This document shows, piece after piece, positions 10,318-21,700 of a stretch of DNA of 64,000 bases; position 1 is the first letter of the stretch; each line of letters starts with the position of its first letter. The position numbers were made by a program, and so were the translations under genes. The stretch is taken from positions 65,734,599 through 65,798,598 of the forward strand of contig CM067084.1 in NCBI GenBank assembly GCA_034008185.1, given 5' to 3'. Source of the stretch: Gorsachius magnificus. Lineage: Eukaryota > Chordata > Aves > Pelecaniformes > Ardeidae. Below the pieces are notes generated by a model. The model searched no databases. It worked only from the letters and a program-made list of their open reading frames with translations, and was not told the DNA's origin.

Positions 10318-13069
10318 CAGGTGTAAGTGGGTGAGAACCTGAGCTGCTGTTCAGACTGAGGCTGCCATCCTGCAAAGCCTGACCCATGCACAGTCCTGCT
10401 GCTTTGCAGAACCTTTGGTTCATTGCAGGACCGAGTCTGAAATGTTTTCAGATTTTACCGCAAAGTGAAATACACATATTTTAGCAACAGGTTTAATTAC
10501 TTTTTCAAAGTTATATTTTTAGGGGAAAATTAGTTTTCTATCAATTAGCTAATAACAATTGCCACAAAATGAAGGTTAAAATGATGCTCTGCACCCAGAG
10601 AAAATGGATGCACTGTAAATACATGGTTTCCAAATACAATGGTAGCTGAATCATTCAGCAGTTGCAGTTCTACATTAACCAAAAATTACACTTTGAAACC
10701 TTTTGTGAATGTACTATGCTAAACAGGCACGGTTTGTTTGTTGTTGTTTTTTTTTATAATGGAATGAAAACCACTACCACAACAAGAAGTAACATTTATT
10801 ATCTTGTTTCTTCTTCCTTGTATTGGCTCACTGGCAGAAAACAGATGGGGACTGTAATAGCATGCAGAGATGCTTCAGACTAACCCTTGTAGTGTTGAAC
10901 AAGGTGAGAAGTAGGCAGACATCTGAAAAGCTTTGCAGAAGTCAATAGCAATGTCACTTGAGATTCAGATCCCTGTCAGACACTGTCATTCTTGCACTTC
11001 CTGAAACACCATGTTCTAAAGGATTTGCTGTACAAATACGGCCAGTCTCAACATGGGCTGTGAGGACTCTTCGGGGATATGATCCCAGACTCCCACAGCT
11101 GAGCTGAGGCTGATCTTCAGGCATACCAGTAGAGGGCAGAGACTTCCAATACATCGGGGAGATTTCTCTGCTGCTAGGAATATGTAACTGTTCTTTCTGT
11201 CAGCAAAGGTTTTAATTGTGCCACTGCCTCTACCCAGAGGCTCATTCTCCTTTCTTGCTTTATTGCCCACAATCCAAGCTTTCTGGCCTTTCCTACACCA
11301 AGCACATGCAGCCTATTACGTATACCACTTCCAGAAACCGCACCATTTCAAACAAAACAAAACAAAACTCAACAACAACAAACACACACCACCACAAAAC
11401 AAAAACCAACGAAGAAAGAAGCCGAGGCTGTGAAGGGAGTCCCACAGCAGGGTGTTGCATTACCGTTGACATGTCATCAGCAAGTGGATTTTCAATCAAT
11501 ACTCTGTCATGCAGCTTTAAGGGCTTGCACACAATAGGAAGGGAAACAGATTATTTAACTTTGGTACTGCACATAAGGATTATAACGATTTCCTAACCCA
11601 ACCAAAATAACCAGCAACTATTCAGACCAGAATAGTGTTAACAAAGAGATGGAATTCGGAGACATAAAAAAATAATTACTGTGGGGTTTTGAATGTGAAC
11701 ATTTAACTCCTTTGCCTGTGAATTGAAGGAATAGATAATATTTTTAGAAGTATTATTGAGGAGGGAACAAGAAGTAGCAAGCCACATGACTGCCATTTCT
11801 GTAGATGAATATTCATTATCTAGTGCCTCCTGTAGATAGGAACTACACCACTAATCACAGTATTTTCCTTGTATGAACCTCCTCTTAAATACTGTTATTA
11901 AGTATGTATTAGGGCATTCTTACAAATGAAAAGTAGAGGAAAACTTGAAGATTGGAGCTCCTGGTTTCTGTTCCTGCTTCGGCTACTGGTCTGCTGGAAG
12001 ACTTTGAATACATCTCTGCATCCATGCCTCATATCCCAAATATATATGAGACCATTTTAAAGTGTTTTGAGATCTACTGAAGAAAATCAGAGCAAGCAAC
12101 GAAATACAATTGTCTTTCTGTCAGTGCAATAATAATAGAAGCTCAGAATACCTCTTTTGTCATCGATCTCATTGAAACTAATGTAAAATTGTGACCACAA
12201 GCCAAAGTCATATCACTTTGCTGCCAGCCATATTCGGTGATTTGCAAAGGAAGTGCTATGCCAAAGATTACCTCAGCCAGGTAATTTGGATGTCACTTAC
12301 CTGTGTACCTGATAGTAGATAGTGGCAATTTCTATCCAGCACAACAGGCATTAAATTTTTGTGACTATCACAGCTGGAATTTAAAAATACAATGTTGTTT
12401 TTAATTCTGACCAAACCAATTACTTTTCTACCAATGTATCCTTACATCTTAGTGAGACAGGGCTGAGGAAATAATACAAATATGCCCCATATTAGATTCT
12501 GGATCCACATGAGTTAGTGTGATGGTTAGCTTTTTTATTTAAGCTACTACACAAACATCACCTGGGAGAAAAGAGTCTCTCTCACCCCCAAGACAGTATT
12601 TTTTTCCAAATTATTAAGATCCTTCTCATATGCTCAGACTCCCAGATTTTTCTCTGTCCTCTATGTGCAGAGTGACCAAACTTTTAAAACACCGGCTGCT
12701 AGTTATCAAAATCAATGGACACCATCCCAGACAGCAGGGCATAGCTATGTATGTGTAAAATAAGTGCCTTACGCATACAGTATTGCGCTAATCAAGTGAA
12801 GCAGTCCATAATGCAGCAGGTGTTAATGACCTACTGTATCCACATTACCTGTTTTAACTTTAACTTGACTTTTTAGCTTTAACTCGACTAATTTTTGTGA
12901 ATAACAAATCTTCTTTCTCCTTATAATCCCTCCCCAACTTCCTGTTTCCAAATTTAGGCCTATCTTCAACTAAAGTGTTACCCTGCAAACATTTACACCA
13001 TCTGTATAGCTACCGTGTAGGGAAACCACACTATTAGCAACACCAGGCTACACAGACACATAAAAACAT
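10318..13069. other. Intergenic sequence
   Basis: No gene is seen. The stretch contains a perfect CTCF-core match at 11126-11139, an A/C-rich low-complexity run at about 11350-11410, a palindrome ATGAATATTCAT at 11805-11816, and two copies of CTTTAACTYGACT at 12858 and 12877. Confidence 0.6.
11126..11139 (+). promoter_or_regulatory. Candidate CTCF-binding core
   Basis: CCAGTAGAGGGCAG fits the vertebrate CTCF core consensus CCASYAGRGGGCRS at every position. CTCF sites mark insulators and loop anchors. Occupancy cannot be seen from the sequence. It lies about 5.2 kb downstream of the QDPR polyadenylation signal. Confidence 0.45.
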
Positions 13070-13640
13070 GTATTCTCCCCCCTCCCCAGCCTCAGCATCC
13101 CTTATTTTCCCTGTGGATCACAGTCTCTCAGCCCAAATGTCCTCAGAGAGGTCAGGCAGTGTGGGAGGTTGAGGTGCTGTGTGCCTCATGGTTTTCTGCT
13201 CCACTTTGCTCACTGGCTTTCCTATTGCTCTGTTCCTTGGTGCCCCTACCCAGCCGTGGGACAGCCCTGAGGGTCCGTGGCTGCTGCTGTGGTGTGGGGC
13301 ATCCATGGTCCCCTCAGAGGTGTCCCCGCGGCTGCAGTCCCTCAGGAGTGTCCCACAGGCAGCATCCCCTCCATAAATGCATGAACCCCCTTCTGGCAGG
13401 ACACAAACTCCCCAAAGGGTGTCCCCAAGCTGCTACCAGCAACTTTCTTAAATAAGTTTCAGATGAGGCACCCCGTAGTTCCCAGACTTGCTGTGGTTTT
13501 GGTGCACAACAGGCTCGTCCCCACAGGTGCCCGATCTGGAGGGAACCGGTTCCTGGCTTCCTCCCTCACAGGGCACCGGGCAGCCCCTGCTGCTCACAGC
13601 TCCCTGCCGCCCCTTGTGAGGGTAAGCAGGGAAAAACGTC
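13070..13640. mobile_element. Degraded LTR-like GC-rich element
   Basis: This block is much more GC-rich than its flanks and has CTGCAGTCCCTCAGGAGTGT and CTTAAATAAGTT followed by a GAGGCAC stretch. The last part lines up with CTTAAATATGTT...GAGGTGC in the clear LTR at 9290-10317, in the same order and with a similar C-rich stretch before it. I infer a diverged member of a related LTR group. Ends and target-site duplications were not found, so the borders are approximate. Confidence 0.42.
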
Positions 13641-14470
13641 GTGGGCAAGGGTCAGAAAAGAACCAGCTTGGGAGGAAAAGGGAATAAAAAAGGCAAGTTT
13701 GTGTTGGGCTTTTGCCACCTTGCCACGGGGTGGGTTGAAAGACTTTTCTGATGTGGCTGCAGGCACACACTGTGTTCCTGCTGTGGAGGGGTTTTGTCTT
13801 CATTGTGCTGGTAGAGAAAAAGAGCGTAAGTCATGCTTAGCATACAAACATTGTGAGTGCTGTAGAAAAAAAGCATGAAGATCATGTGGAAGATGTATGG
13901 ATGGGTGGGGGAAGGATGTGTTATTAATGATGTAAGAACTGTTTAGCTGGCATGCCATCATGTATTCACTTAAAATGTTTTTTCCTCAGTGTTTATTAGG
14001 AAGGCCAAAGCAGCATTTGCCTTTCCAGCCATCAGATGGTATAAAATGCTGGGGACGGGGATGGGTTACTGGCTCTCGCTGGGCACGGGGTGCAGCCGGC
14101 ACAGTGCATGCAGGCTCCTGGGCAGCTGGTCACCAGGGTTAAAAATATACGTAAATTCAAAGCCACAGAGGTGAATAAAAATATCTTTAAGAGAGTAAGA
14201 GTTGAATTTTCAGACAAGGTAATAGCTAATTCTTTCATGAGGGTCCAATACCTTTTTGAAATACTGTTTAAAATAGGAACAAAACACGAATTGTCACTCT
14301 CAAAGTGCCCCACTATTCATTTGAAGTGGGGGCTGAATTTTCAAATTAACATCTCCTTAACCCTTGCACTTTCAGTTAGTAACTTGGCAAAAACACTGGA
14401 CTTAAGGGGATACACCTGTTTTTCTAACTCCTGGTTTCACAGCTGTGAAGTGGTTTAAGTCAATAATAAC

Positions 14471-14544
14471 CTGCTTTAGCAGGGGGGTTGGACTAGATGA
14501 TCTCCCAGGGTCCCTTCCAACCCTTGCCATTCTGTGATTCTGTA
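14471..14544 (+). mobile_element. CR1 LINE 3' terminus
   Basis: The sense strand reads GGGGTTGGACTAGATGATCT, then GGTCCCTTCCAACCC, and finishes with ATTCTGTGATTCTGT. These are the hallmark last bases of avian CR1, including the terminal octamer repeat. Only about 74 bp remain, so it is 5'-truncated and inactive. Confidence 0.92.
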
Positions 14545-15135
14545 ATACTTTCTCTTCAGACAGAGATACTAGGTGCATCTGCTGTTAGGTACTTCTGCTA
14601 CAGCAAAATTACTTGGATAAGCACCTTCAGGATTAAAGCTTTCTAAAAGCTGTAGCAAATTTGAGTTACATTCCATCATTTAATGCATTAATTTAACCTG
14701 CACTGTAGTCAACAGGGAACAGATGAAAACAGAGCAATTGCTTTGTGTATGGCTGCATTCTGTGGATTTCATGCAGAGACTCTGAATGCAGCTAAACATG
14801 TCATGATTAGGAAAATTCTTAATGTTTAGGGTTTTTTTTCCTGTAATGATTTTTCACTGAGGGTGGCATTTACAGGGTAATTTTGAAGTTCAGCAGGAAA
14901 AAAGGGGGATTGATCTTAAGTAGTTTTGTTCCGCTTACTCATTGTTAAACTTACTATTCTTTGTCCTATTAATTTTTTTGAGATCTCAATCAAAAACACT
15001 TTATGTGAGGCATGATTCCAGCCACTGAGATTATAGGTTGCTTTGAATTGCTGAGCAAAGTGGAACTGTTAACAAGAGAGGGTCTCTGGTGTGGGTGAAC
15101 TCATGCTAGAGCTTTGGAGCACAGCTTATTCTAAT

Positions 15136-15177
15136 AAAGAACAAGTGGGAGCAGTAAAAGAACAAGTGGGAGCAGTA
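15136..15177. repeat. Exact tandem duplication, two 21-bp units
   Basis: Units 15136-15156 and 15157-15177 are identical; each contains AACAAGTGGGAGCAGTA. The perfect identity suggests a recent slippage or duplication event. Nothing around it suggests a coding role. Confidence 0.9.
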
Positions 15178-18100
15178 CAGGAGGATGATGGTGATACTGA
15201 AGGCTGGGATAAAATGAACAAGGGAGTTTACTTTTAAAATTAAAGGTAAAAACATGATCCCAGAACACTGGTGTATGGCAAGAAGTGGAACTGTGCAACA
15301 CCCCTGTTTTCTTCTTGACTTACAGAGCAAACCTAGGGTTGTGCTAGCACTAACTGCCAGGTGTAAAGGTATCAACATCCTACAGAAAGATCAATGTTCT
15401 AAGTGAAGATGCAAATCATGGATTCATGACCAAGAGTGGGAAAAAAAGCTTGAAAGAGGTGAATTTTGAGTTAAGAATTAGCCAAAGCAGGCATGAATAT
15501 TAACAAGGTACTTTCCTCTCTTGCTTGATTCTTTCTGGCATAAGGGAACCAAGACTCCATACGTTCTTCATGCAGTCATGAAAAAAATCAACCAGCTGGG
15601 TCAGTCTGCAACACAGTGGAAATTAACAGCCAGGTGATAGAAAAAATGTACCTGTTCCAATCAGAAAAGATAACATTTTAACCCCTGATCTGTATTTCCT
15701 GAACAAACAAGGCAATCTCATGTTGCTAACTTCAGAAACCAACCCTCCTTGTAGTAATGCAGACCTCCAAAGTGTGTGTAATGGACTACACTCTCTGTGT
15801 TACATATGTGAGCAGAACAGTCCACCATTTTGATGGGAAGCTTCTCCAACCGTACGAAATGAGTATTAGAAGACTGTCAGGTGCTTATTGGTGGCATAGG
15901 TTGCAATTTGGAATAAAACATATAATGTGGTCTCATTGAACCCAGGGGAAATGGGTTTGAATTCTACATCCTTCTACTTGTACCAGGAGGTGGAACACCT
16001 GTAACATCACTGCAGAACTTAAAAATGTGGTTCTTTTCACTGTCAGCATGTCCTGTTAACCCAAGAAGTTACAATTTCTGTGGGGAAACTAGAGTTACAA
16101 GGAAGACTTACTGGAAGGAGTGGGTGAGAAAGAGAAGGTAATGACCAAGACTGGGACACTGAAGTTAATTGTAAATCTGTAAAGTTAATTGTCTAGTGGG
16201 GAGGGATGTGGAAAATGGAAGATAAACTCTATGATCATTCTGGAACTGGAAAACAAATCCACATATACAATTTTCCACCACAGCCTTCTACCACCCTCTA
16301 TGTTCCTGGCTATATCCAGGCTTATTTTAATAATAGCAGCTTCCCCATTATGTCTCTTACTGTTGCCCAGTTACCTCTGCTTCCCTCTCTTATTTTAAGG
16401 AGCGTAAGAGATGAAGTTCATCCTCCCTTCAGTTCTTCCCACTTTTCAGAAGACACTCAGATAGCTTGTCATAACCAGTATGAAATATCACATGGGGAAA
16501 GACTCTGAATGTAGCTATCAATGCTTCAGTGCTTGTATTGGTGATGAAACTGGCATTTTGAGTTGTTGGTGCCCTGAGAAGAATGTTCTCCACTGCTACT
16601 AGCTTAATAACCTGAAGTTGTGAAATGTTTCATGGCAAGCGCAGTGAAAATGAAACTACAAAATGTCCAATTTGTTGCTACTCACCACAATAGTGCTTAT
16701 CGTATCAAGAGCCCTGTCTGTGTAGCTGTTTGGAATTGTTATTCGAAAGCCAAGTTGTCTTCCATTCATTGAAAAATTAGTGTTGGAAAACTAAACATTT
16801 CACTTATAAATTTTTGGCTAATCAGATGTTTCTTGTCAAATGAACTAGTGTAAGATAGAGAAAGTTGATCTTACAAGTTTCAAAACAGATTCTAGCAGTG
16901 TTAGTGTCACATCTGTGATTCTTTTTAGCCAGCAGCACTAACTTTAGGCATGCCAGACTGAAACATCTTAAAAATGGTATACTTCTACCTATACAAAGTC
17001 CTGAAGTCCCTATAGGGCCTAGCCCTGAATACGGTTTAGTGACCTCCACTGCCACCCAATCTGGCCAGATATTTCAGACTGGAATACAGACTAGTTTTAA
17101 ATTAACCCAGACATGTAAGAGTACAGGCGTCATAGGTCAAGGTTCAGCCTGAGCTATTTACTCTACTTAGAAACAATTAAAAAAATTTTAATAATAATGC
17201 ACCTGTAATCTTCTTCCCTAAAATGCCTCTCAGAGGCTTAGACTGGTCAGAAAGGAATAGGACCAAAGAAAACATGCTTTCTCAGTTAATTTGCATTTCC
17301 ATTACAGTTGATAATGAGTGTTTCAAGTCAGTGTGCCTGTTTTCTCTCATAGTTAGTATAGCTCTTCCTTACTCTTCTAGTACTTGATTCTTAAATTCTG
17401 TCCCAAAATGTCCAATACTGCCCGCTGTTGGGAACAGTTTGTCAAGACATGTGGACTTCGACTTTGGCGTACTATACTAGTTCTTACATTTTTTTGCGTT
17501 TTTACATCTTGCTACTAAACTGACATAGGTTCAGCCTAGAAGTCGGAATGAGGCTCTGGTCATTAGGTGTGTGAGGGTTTGGAACAGCAGGATTAGAGAA
17601 GGGCAAAATACTGCCTTATCTTAAAGATGGAGCTCATTAAATTTAGAAGTACTGCATGATGTGACCACGTGTGACATGACAGGCAAGGCTTGCTAATCCT
17701 AGGAGTTTTCTTCATTCCAGTGTTTCTTATGCAAAAACCCCACAACGGGCAGCTCTTCAGGAGTCTCCTTTGCACCTCTGGAAACCAGGAATAAGGCTGT
17801 TTAAAGAGGATGAGATGAGTGCTGGCAGTGGAGATAGCGACAGTCTGCCTTTCTTTTGAGGGTAAAATAAGAAGATATATTCATTTGATGGCAGATGTCA
17901 AGAGTCATGGAAATTACAGATTAAAAATAATTTATGTGAGAAACAGATTTTACATCTCTCCACTTCTATTTTGAAAGAGTGTCACATTAATGCACCATCA
18001 TCTAAAAGCATCATAGGAGCAAAGGATATGAGAAAGGCTGTGCACTAACAGTGACCTACATCCTGGGGCATGCCAAAGCCACAGCGACGTCAGACAGGAT

Positions 18101-18192
18101 CTTCAGATTGGCCATTTAACTGTCAGCCACATGATTTGTAGCTGGCTGGAGTAAGGACTAAAAAGGCCAGTATTTCCATTAATATGTAGTAC

Positions 18193-18762
18193 GTTAGTGT
18201 CCTGGTTTCGGCTGGGATAGAGTCAGTTTTCTTCCTAGTAGCTGGCATAGTGCTGTGTTTCGGCTTTGGGATGAGAAGAACATTGATAACACCCTGATGG
18301 TTCAGTTGTTGCTAAGCAGGGCTTGCACCAGTCAAGGACTTTCCCCTGCTCTGCCAGGTGCACAAGAAGCTGGGAGGGGGCACAGCCAGGACAGCTGACC
18401 CCAAGTGGCCCAAGGGCTATTCCAGACCATATGACATCATGCTCAGTATAGAAACTGGGGGAAATTGGCTGGGGGCAGCAAGAGCTGCTTGGGCACTGAC
18501 TGGGTGTCAGTCAGTAGGTGGTGAGCGGTTGCATCACTTGTTTTTCCTGGGTTTTGATTCTCTCTCTCTCTCCTTGTTTTCCTTTAAATTTTTAAAAATT
18601 ATTGGTACTTACTTTATTTCATTTATTAAACTGTTCTTATCTCAACCCATGGGTTTTCTTACTTTGCCCTTCTGATTCTCTCCCCCATCCCACCAGGGGA
18701 GAGGGTGAGCGAGCAGATGTGTGGTGCTTGGTTGCAGACTGGGGCTAAACCATGACAGTTAG
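18193..18762 (+). mobile_element. ERVL-like solo LTR with perfect 5-bp target-site duplication
   Basis: The LTR itself is 18198-18757 (560 bp), beginning TGTCCTGGTTTCGGCTGG and ending AAACCATGACA. GTTAG stands on both sides (18193-18197 and 18758-18762), a perfect 5-bp duplication, as expected for ERVL-type integration. A TATTAAACTG-type poly(A) region and a degenerate TATA position (CAGTATAGAAA) give the + direction. It shares both ends with the copies at 26047, 31850 and 49190 but its middle is different. It is a solo LTR: the flanks carry no viral genes. Confidence 0.92.
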
Positions 18763-21700
18763 ACATGCATATATGGAGGGAAAAAAGCAAAATAAATTGG
18801 CAGCACTGAAGTTTTTATTCAGATTGTAACTTGAAAATGGGGAAATCCCATTCCACCACCCGTTTCTCTAATTGTGAACTGTTTGTTAGGAATGGCTCTG
18901 GTTCCTCTGGTTCAAAATATGAAGCTGCCACAGGTTCAAAATATGTGCCACATAAGGGGAAGCACTGTATCTCCATTGCCTGCAGACTTGCTGACTCTCT
19001 CTGAGCACATCAGCATGAACCCTATGAACAGTGGCTTTCAGGTGCCTCTTCAATGCTGTCCCCTTCAGTTGCTTGCTTCCTGTGGCTCTGTTCTCACCTT
19101 GTGGAGCGCCAGGCAGAGCTGCGTGGGGAGGGGGAATCAGCAGCATGGAAGTGTGTTTCTGGCTCTGTCTGCTGAGGAGAGGGAGACTGAAATGCTGATG
19201 TGATGTAACATCATATCTGATGTGTAATCAGTACTGTTTTCAAAGAAGACCTGCTGTGTGTCCAAGAATGGTAGGGAGCAGCCTTATGCCATTGGTGTGT
19301 GGGCAGACTCTTAAAGAGTTGGGAGCACAGACAGCTATTATATCAAAGATATCTGTGGGAGAACTTGTAGACCATTGAGACTTGTAGACTAGTCAGCCAA
19401 ACTGATCAGTTTGGGTGAGACATTTCTGTGTTATTTCTATTGCTGCAGTGTGTCATTGCTGGTCATGCAGGATCTGACTGTAGCAGCATGCCTGCTGTGC
19501 CCGTGGAGTAAACAGCTGTATGGTGTTTGGATAGCATGTCTTGTCCTCGGTATTATTGGTTGAACTGGATGTTTTTCTGAGGGCAGGGGATGGGCATCAG
19601 AAAAAAGAAGAAAAGAAAAGCTGCAGTAGTTAGCAAATCCATTATTTAGCAGATCTTCGTGCATTTCTCCTTGAAATGGATCTGCTGTTGCTGGTGTTAC
19701 GAATGATGGCTTACAGTCATGACAAGAACCATTTCACTTCAGATTATTAGATCACAGGTGAAGTGTGTCTAAGTTCTCTGCATCTCATCCTTAAGGCTGG
19801 GAGCTGCTCTGTTACTTCGTTAGTAATTCTTTAACCATCACTCCTATCATCCATAGCCTGAGAGACAGGCAGCAACATTTCCTTGCCCCTGTCATACACA
19901 GCCCTGTCAGACACAGATAAATGTAAATTATAGCCTGTTCTATGAGGCTAAAATTGCCCTCTAGCACAGCCCTCTAAGCCTTTATTCCCCCTCAGACCAA
20001 GATCCCTAAAGCATATGAATGGAAATGAAATTGCTGAAGTGACAAAACCACAGTTCCAAACAACCTTTATATTTAGTTAACGATCTGAAAATCTTGCTCA
20101 TCGTCTCTGCAGGTGAATAGAATGAGTGCTAGTGTGAAGACAGGATGAGTGAGTCTGAGGATGCAATGAGTTAGAGGAGTGCAGGAGGCACCACCTATAG
20201 CTCTTCAGTTTAATGATCAGCTAGCTCCAATTTCTTTTCATAGCGTGCAACAGTAACTCCCTGCCTTGCTCCAGACTACTCTTTTCTAAAACTGCTTGGT
20301 GGGAAAAGATGCGTCTGGTGATGGATAGATGTTCATCTTGGACTTTGTTTCTTAGAAACCTACAGGGCTTTACTATTCCATCAACCATGTATTTTTTCTT
20401 CTAGGTGTACTTTGTAATATTTGCATGGACACAGTTTTGATTATAGACCTTCTTGAAATGATTCAGAGAAGTTAAATCCTACTTGGATACTATCACTTTG
20501 TGGGAAACGCAGATTTTTCATTGCCTTGTTACTCATTCAGTTACTGATGACTCAAATGAGCCTTCATTCTGTGTGTGTTCTAGTATGCTACCATGCAACA
20601 TAAGGAAACTACAGATCTAATCTGCTAATGATCAGAACCACCTAAACATCACCCTGTAGGCATGTTTTTGTCAGTTAAAACCCCCCAAGATATTAATTTA
20701 TATACCATGTGGCAGTAAAAGTATGCAGGGAGGCAAAGCAGGATCAGAGATTCTGAGTTAAGCGTTGAGTGGGAACTTAATTTATATAACCTAGGAGGAA
20801 TATACTGTATTTCAAAGCAATAATTCATGGCTGAAGGGTCACTGATTTATCTGTAAGCTAGACAGAACCAAAGCAAGAAGCTTTCTTCAAAGGTGTCTTA
20901 GAAGTCCAAGCCTGAGACAAGTGCTTTATCAGATCCTTTAGCCAGGGTGGTTCTGCTATCGTTACAAAAATAAAATCACCAATATTCATATAAACAGCCA
21001 TTCTCTAAATAAGTTAAACATAATGGCAGAGTCCCAGGAGTAGTTAAAGATTTCAAAAGGGAGATGAATCCATGCATGCAAATTGACACAAAAAGTTTCA
21101 AGTTTTATTTTGGAGATTTGACTGTTTATCTCAAATGCAGGATGGAGCAGATGTTCTGGTTTGGACATCTCCTTTATTCAATTATGTTCAGTAGTTAACT
21201 TGATCTACCAAAACAAGTTGTCTTTTTGGAGGAATTACAACACTGCCTATTTTAAGAAAGAGAGGAAGAAAAGCCATGAGTACAATCAGATGGTTTTTAA
21301 AAGCTCATTTAAAAAAGAGGTAATTTAATACTTTGTAGTGTCTGAAAGGCTTGATTTAAGACAAAATTACTAGCCAGTCTAGATTATTTTTGCACTAATG
21401 TAATGAAATTTCTTTTTTTTTTTTTCTTATAGATAAGTCTATAATCTATGAGGAGACTCAGGCTAACTTGAAGAAGTAAATAGATTAGAAGTGCTTTTTG
21501 TGAAATTAGAGAAAATAGAAATTATTTCAATGTATATTAAATTAAACTGTATCAGACAGCTTTCAGAAGCTGTTCTTTCAGATAGGGGAAAAAACTGACC
21601 TCTTCCTTTACTTCTACCTAGTGGGTTTTTTTTTTTTTTGTAAATAAATAAATAAATAAGTCTGAGGAAAGTTGCTGCATGCCTTTTTCTTCCTCTTAAA

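Larger units (their letters stand above)
13641..18197. other. Intergenic sequence
   Basis: No gene is seen. It includes a CR1 3' end at 14471-14544 and an exact 21-bp tandem duplication at 15136-15177. Reading frames of up to 122 codons show no family resemblance. Confidence 0.6.
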
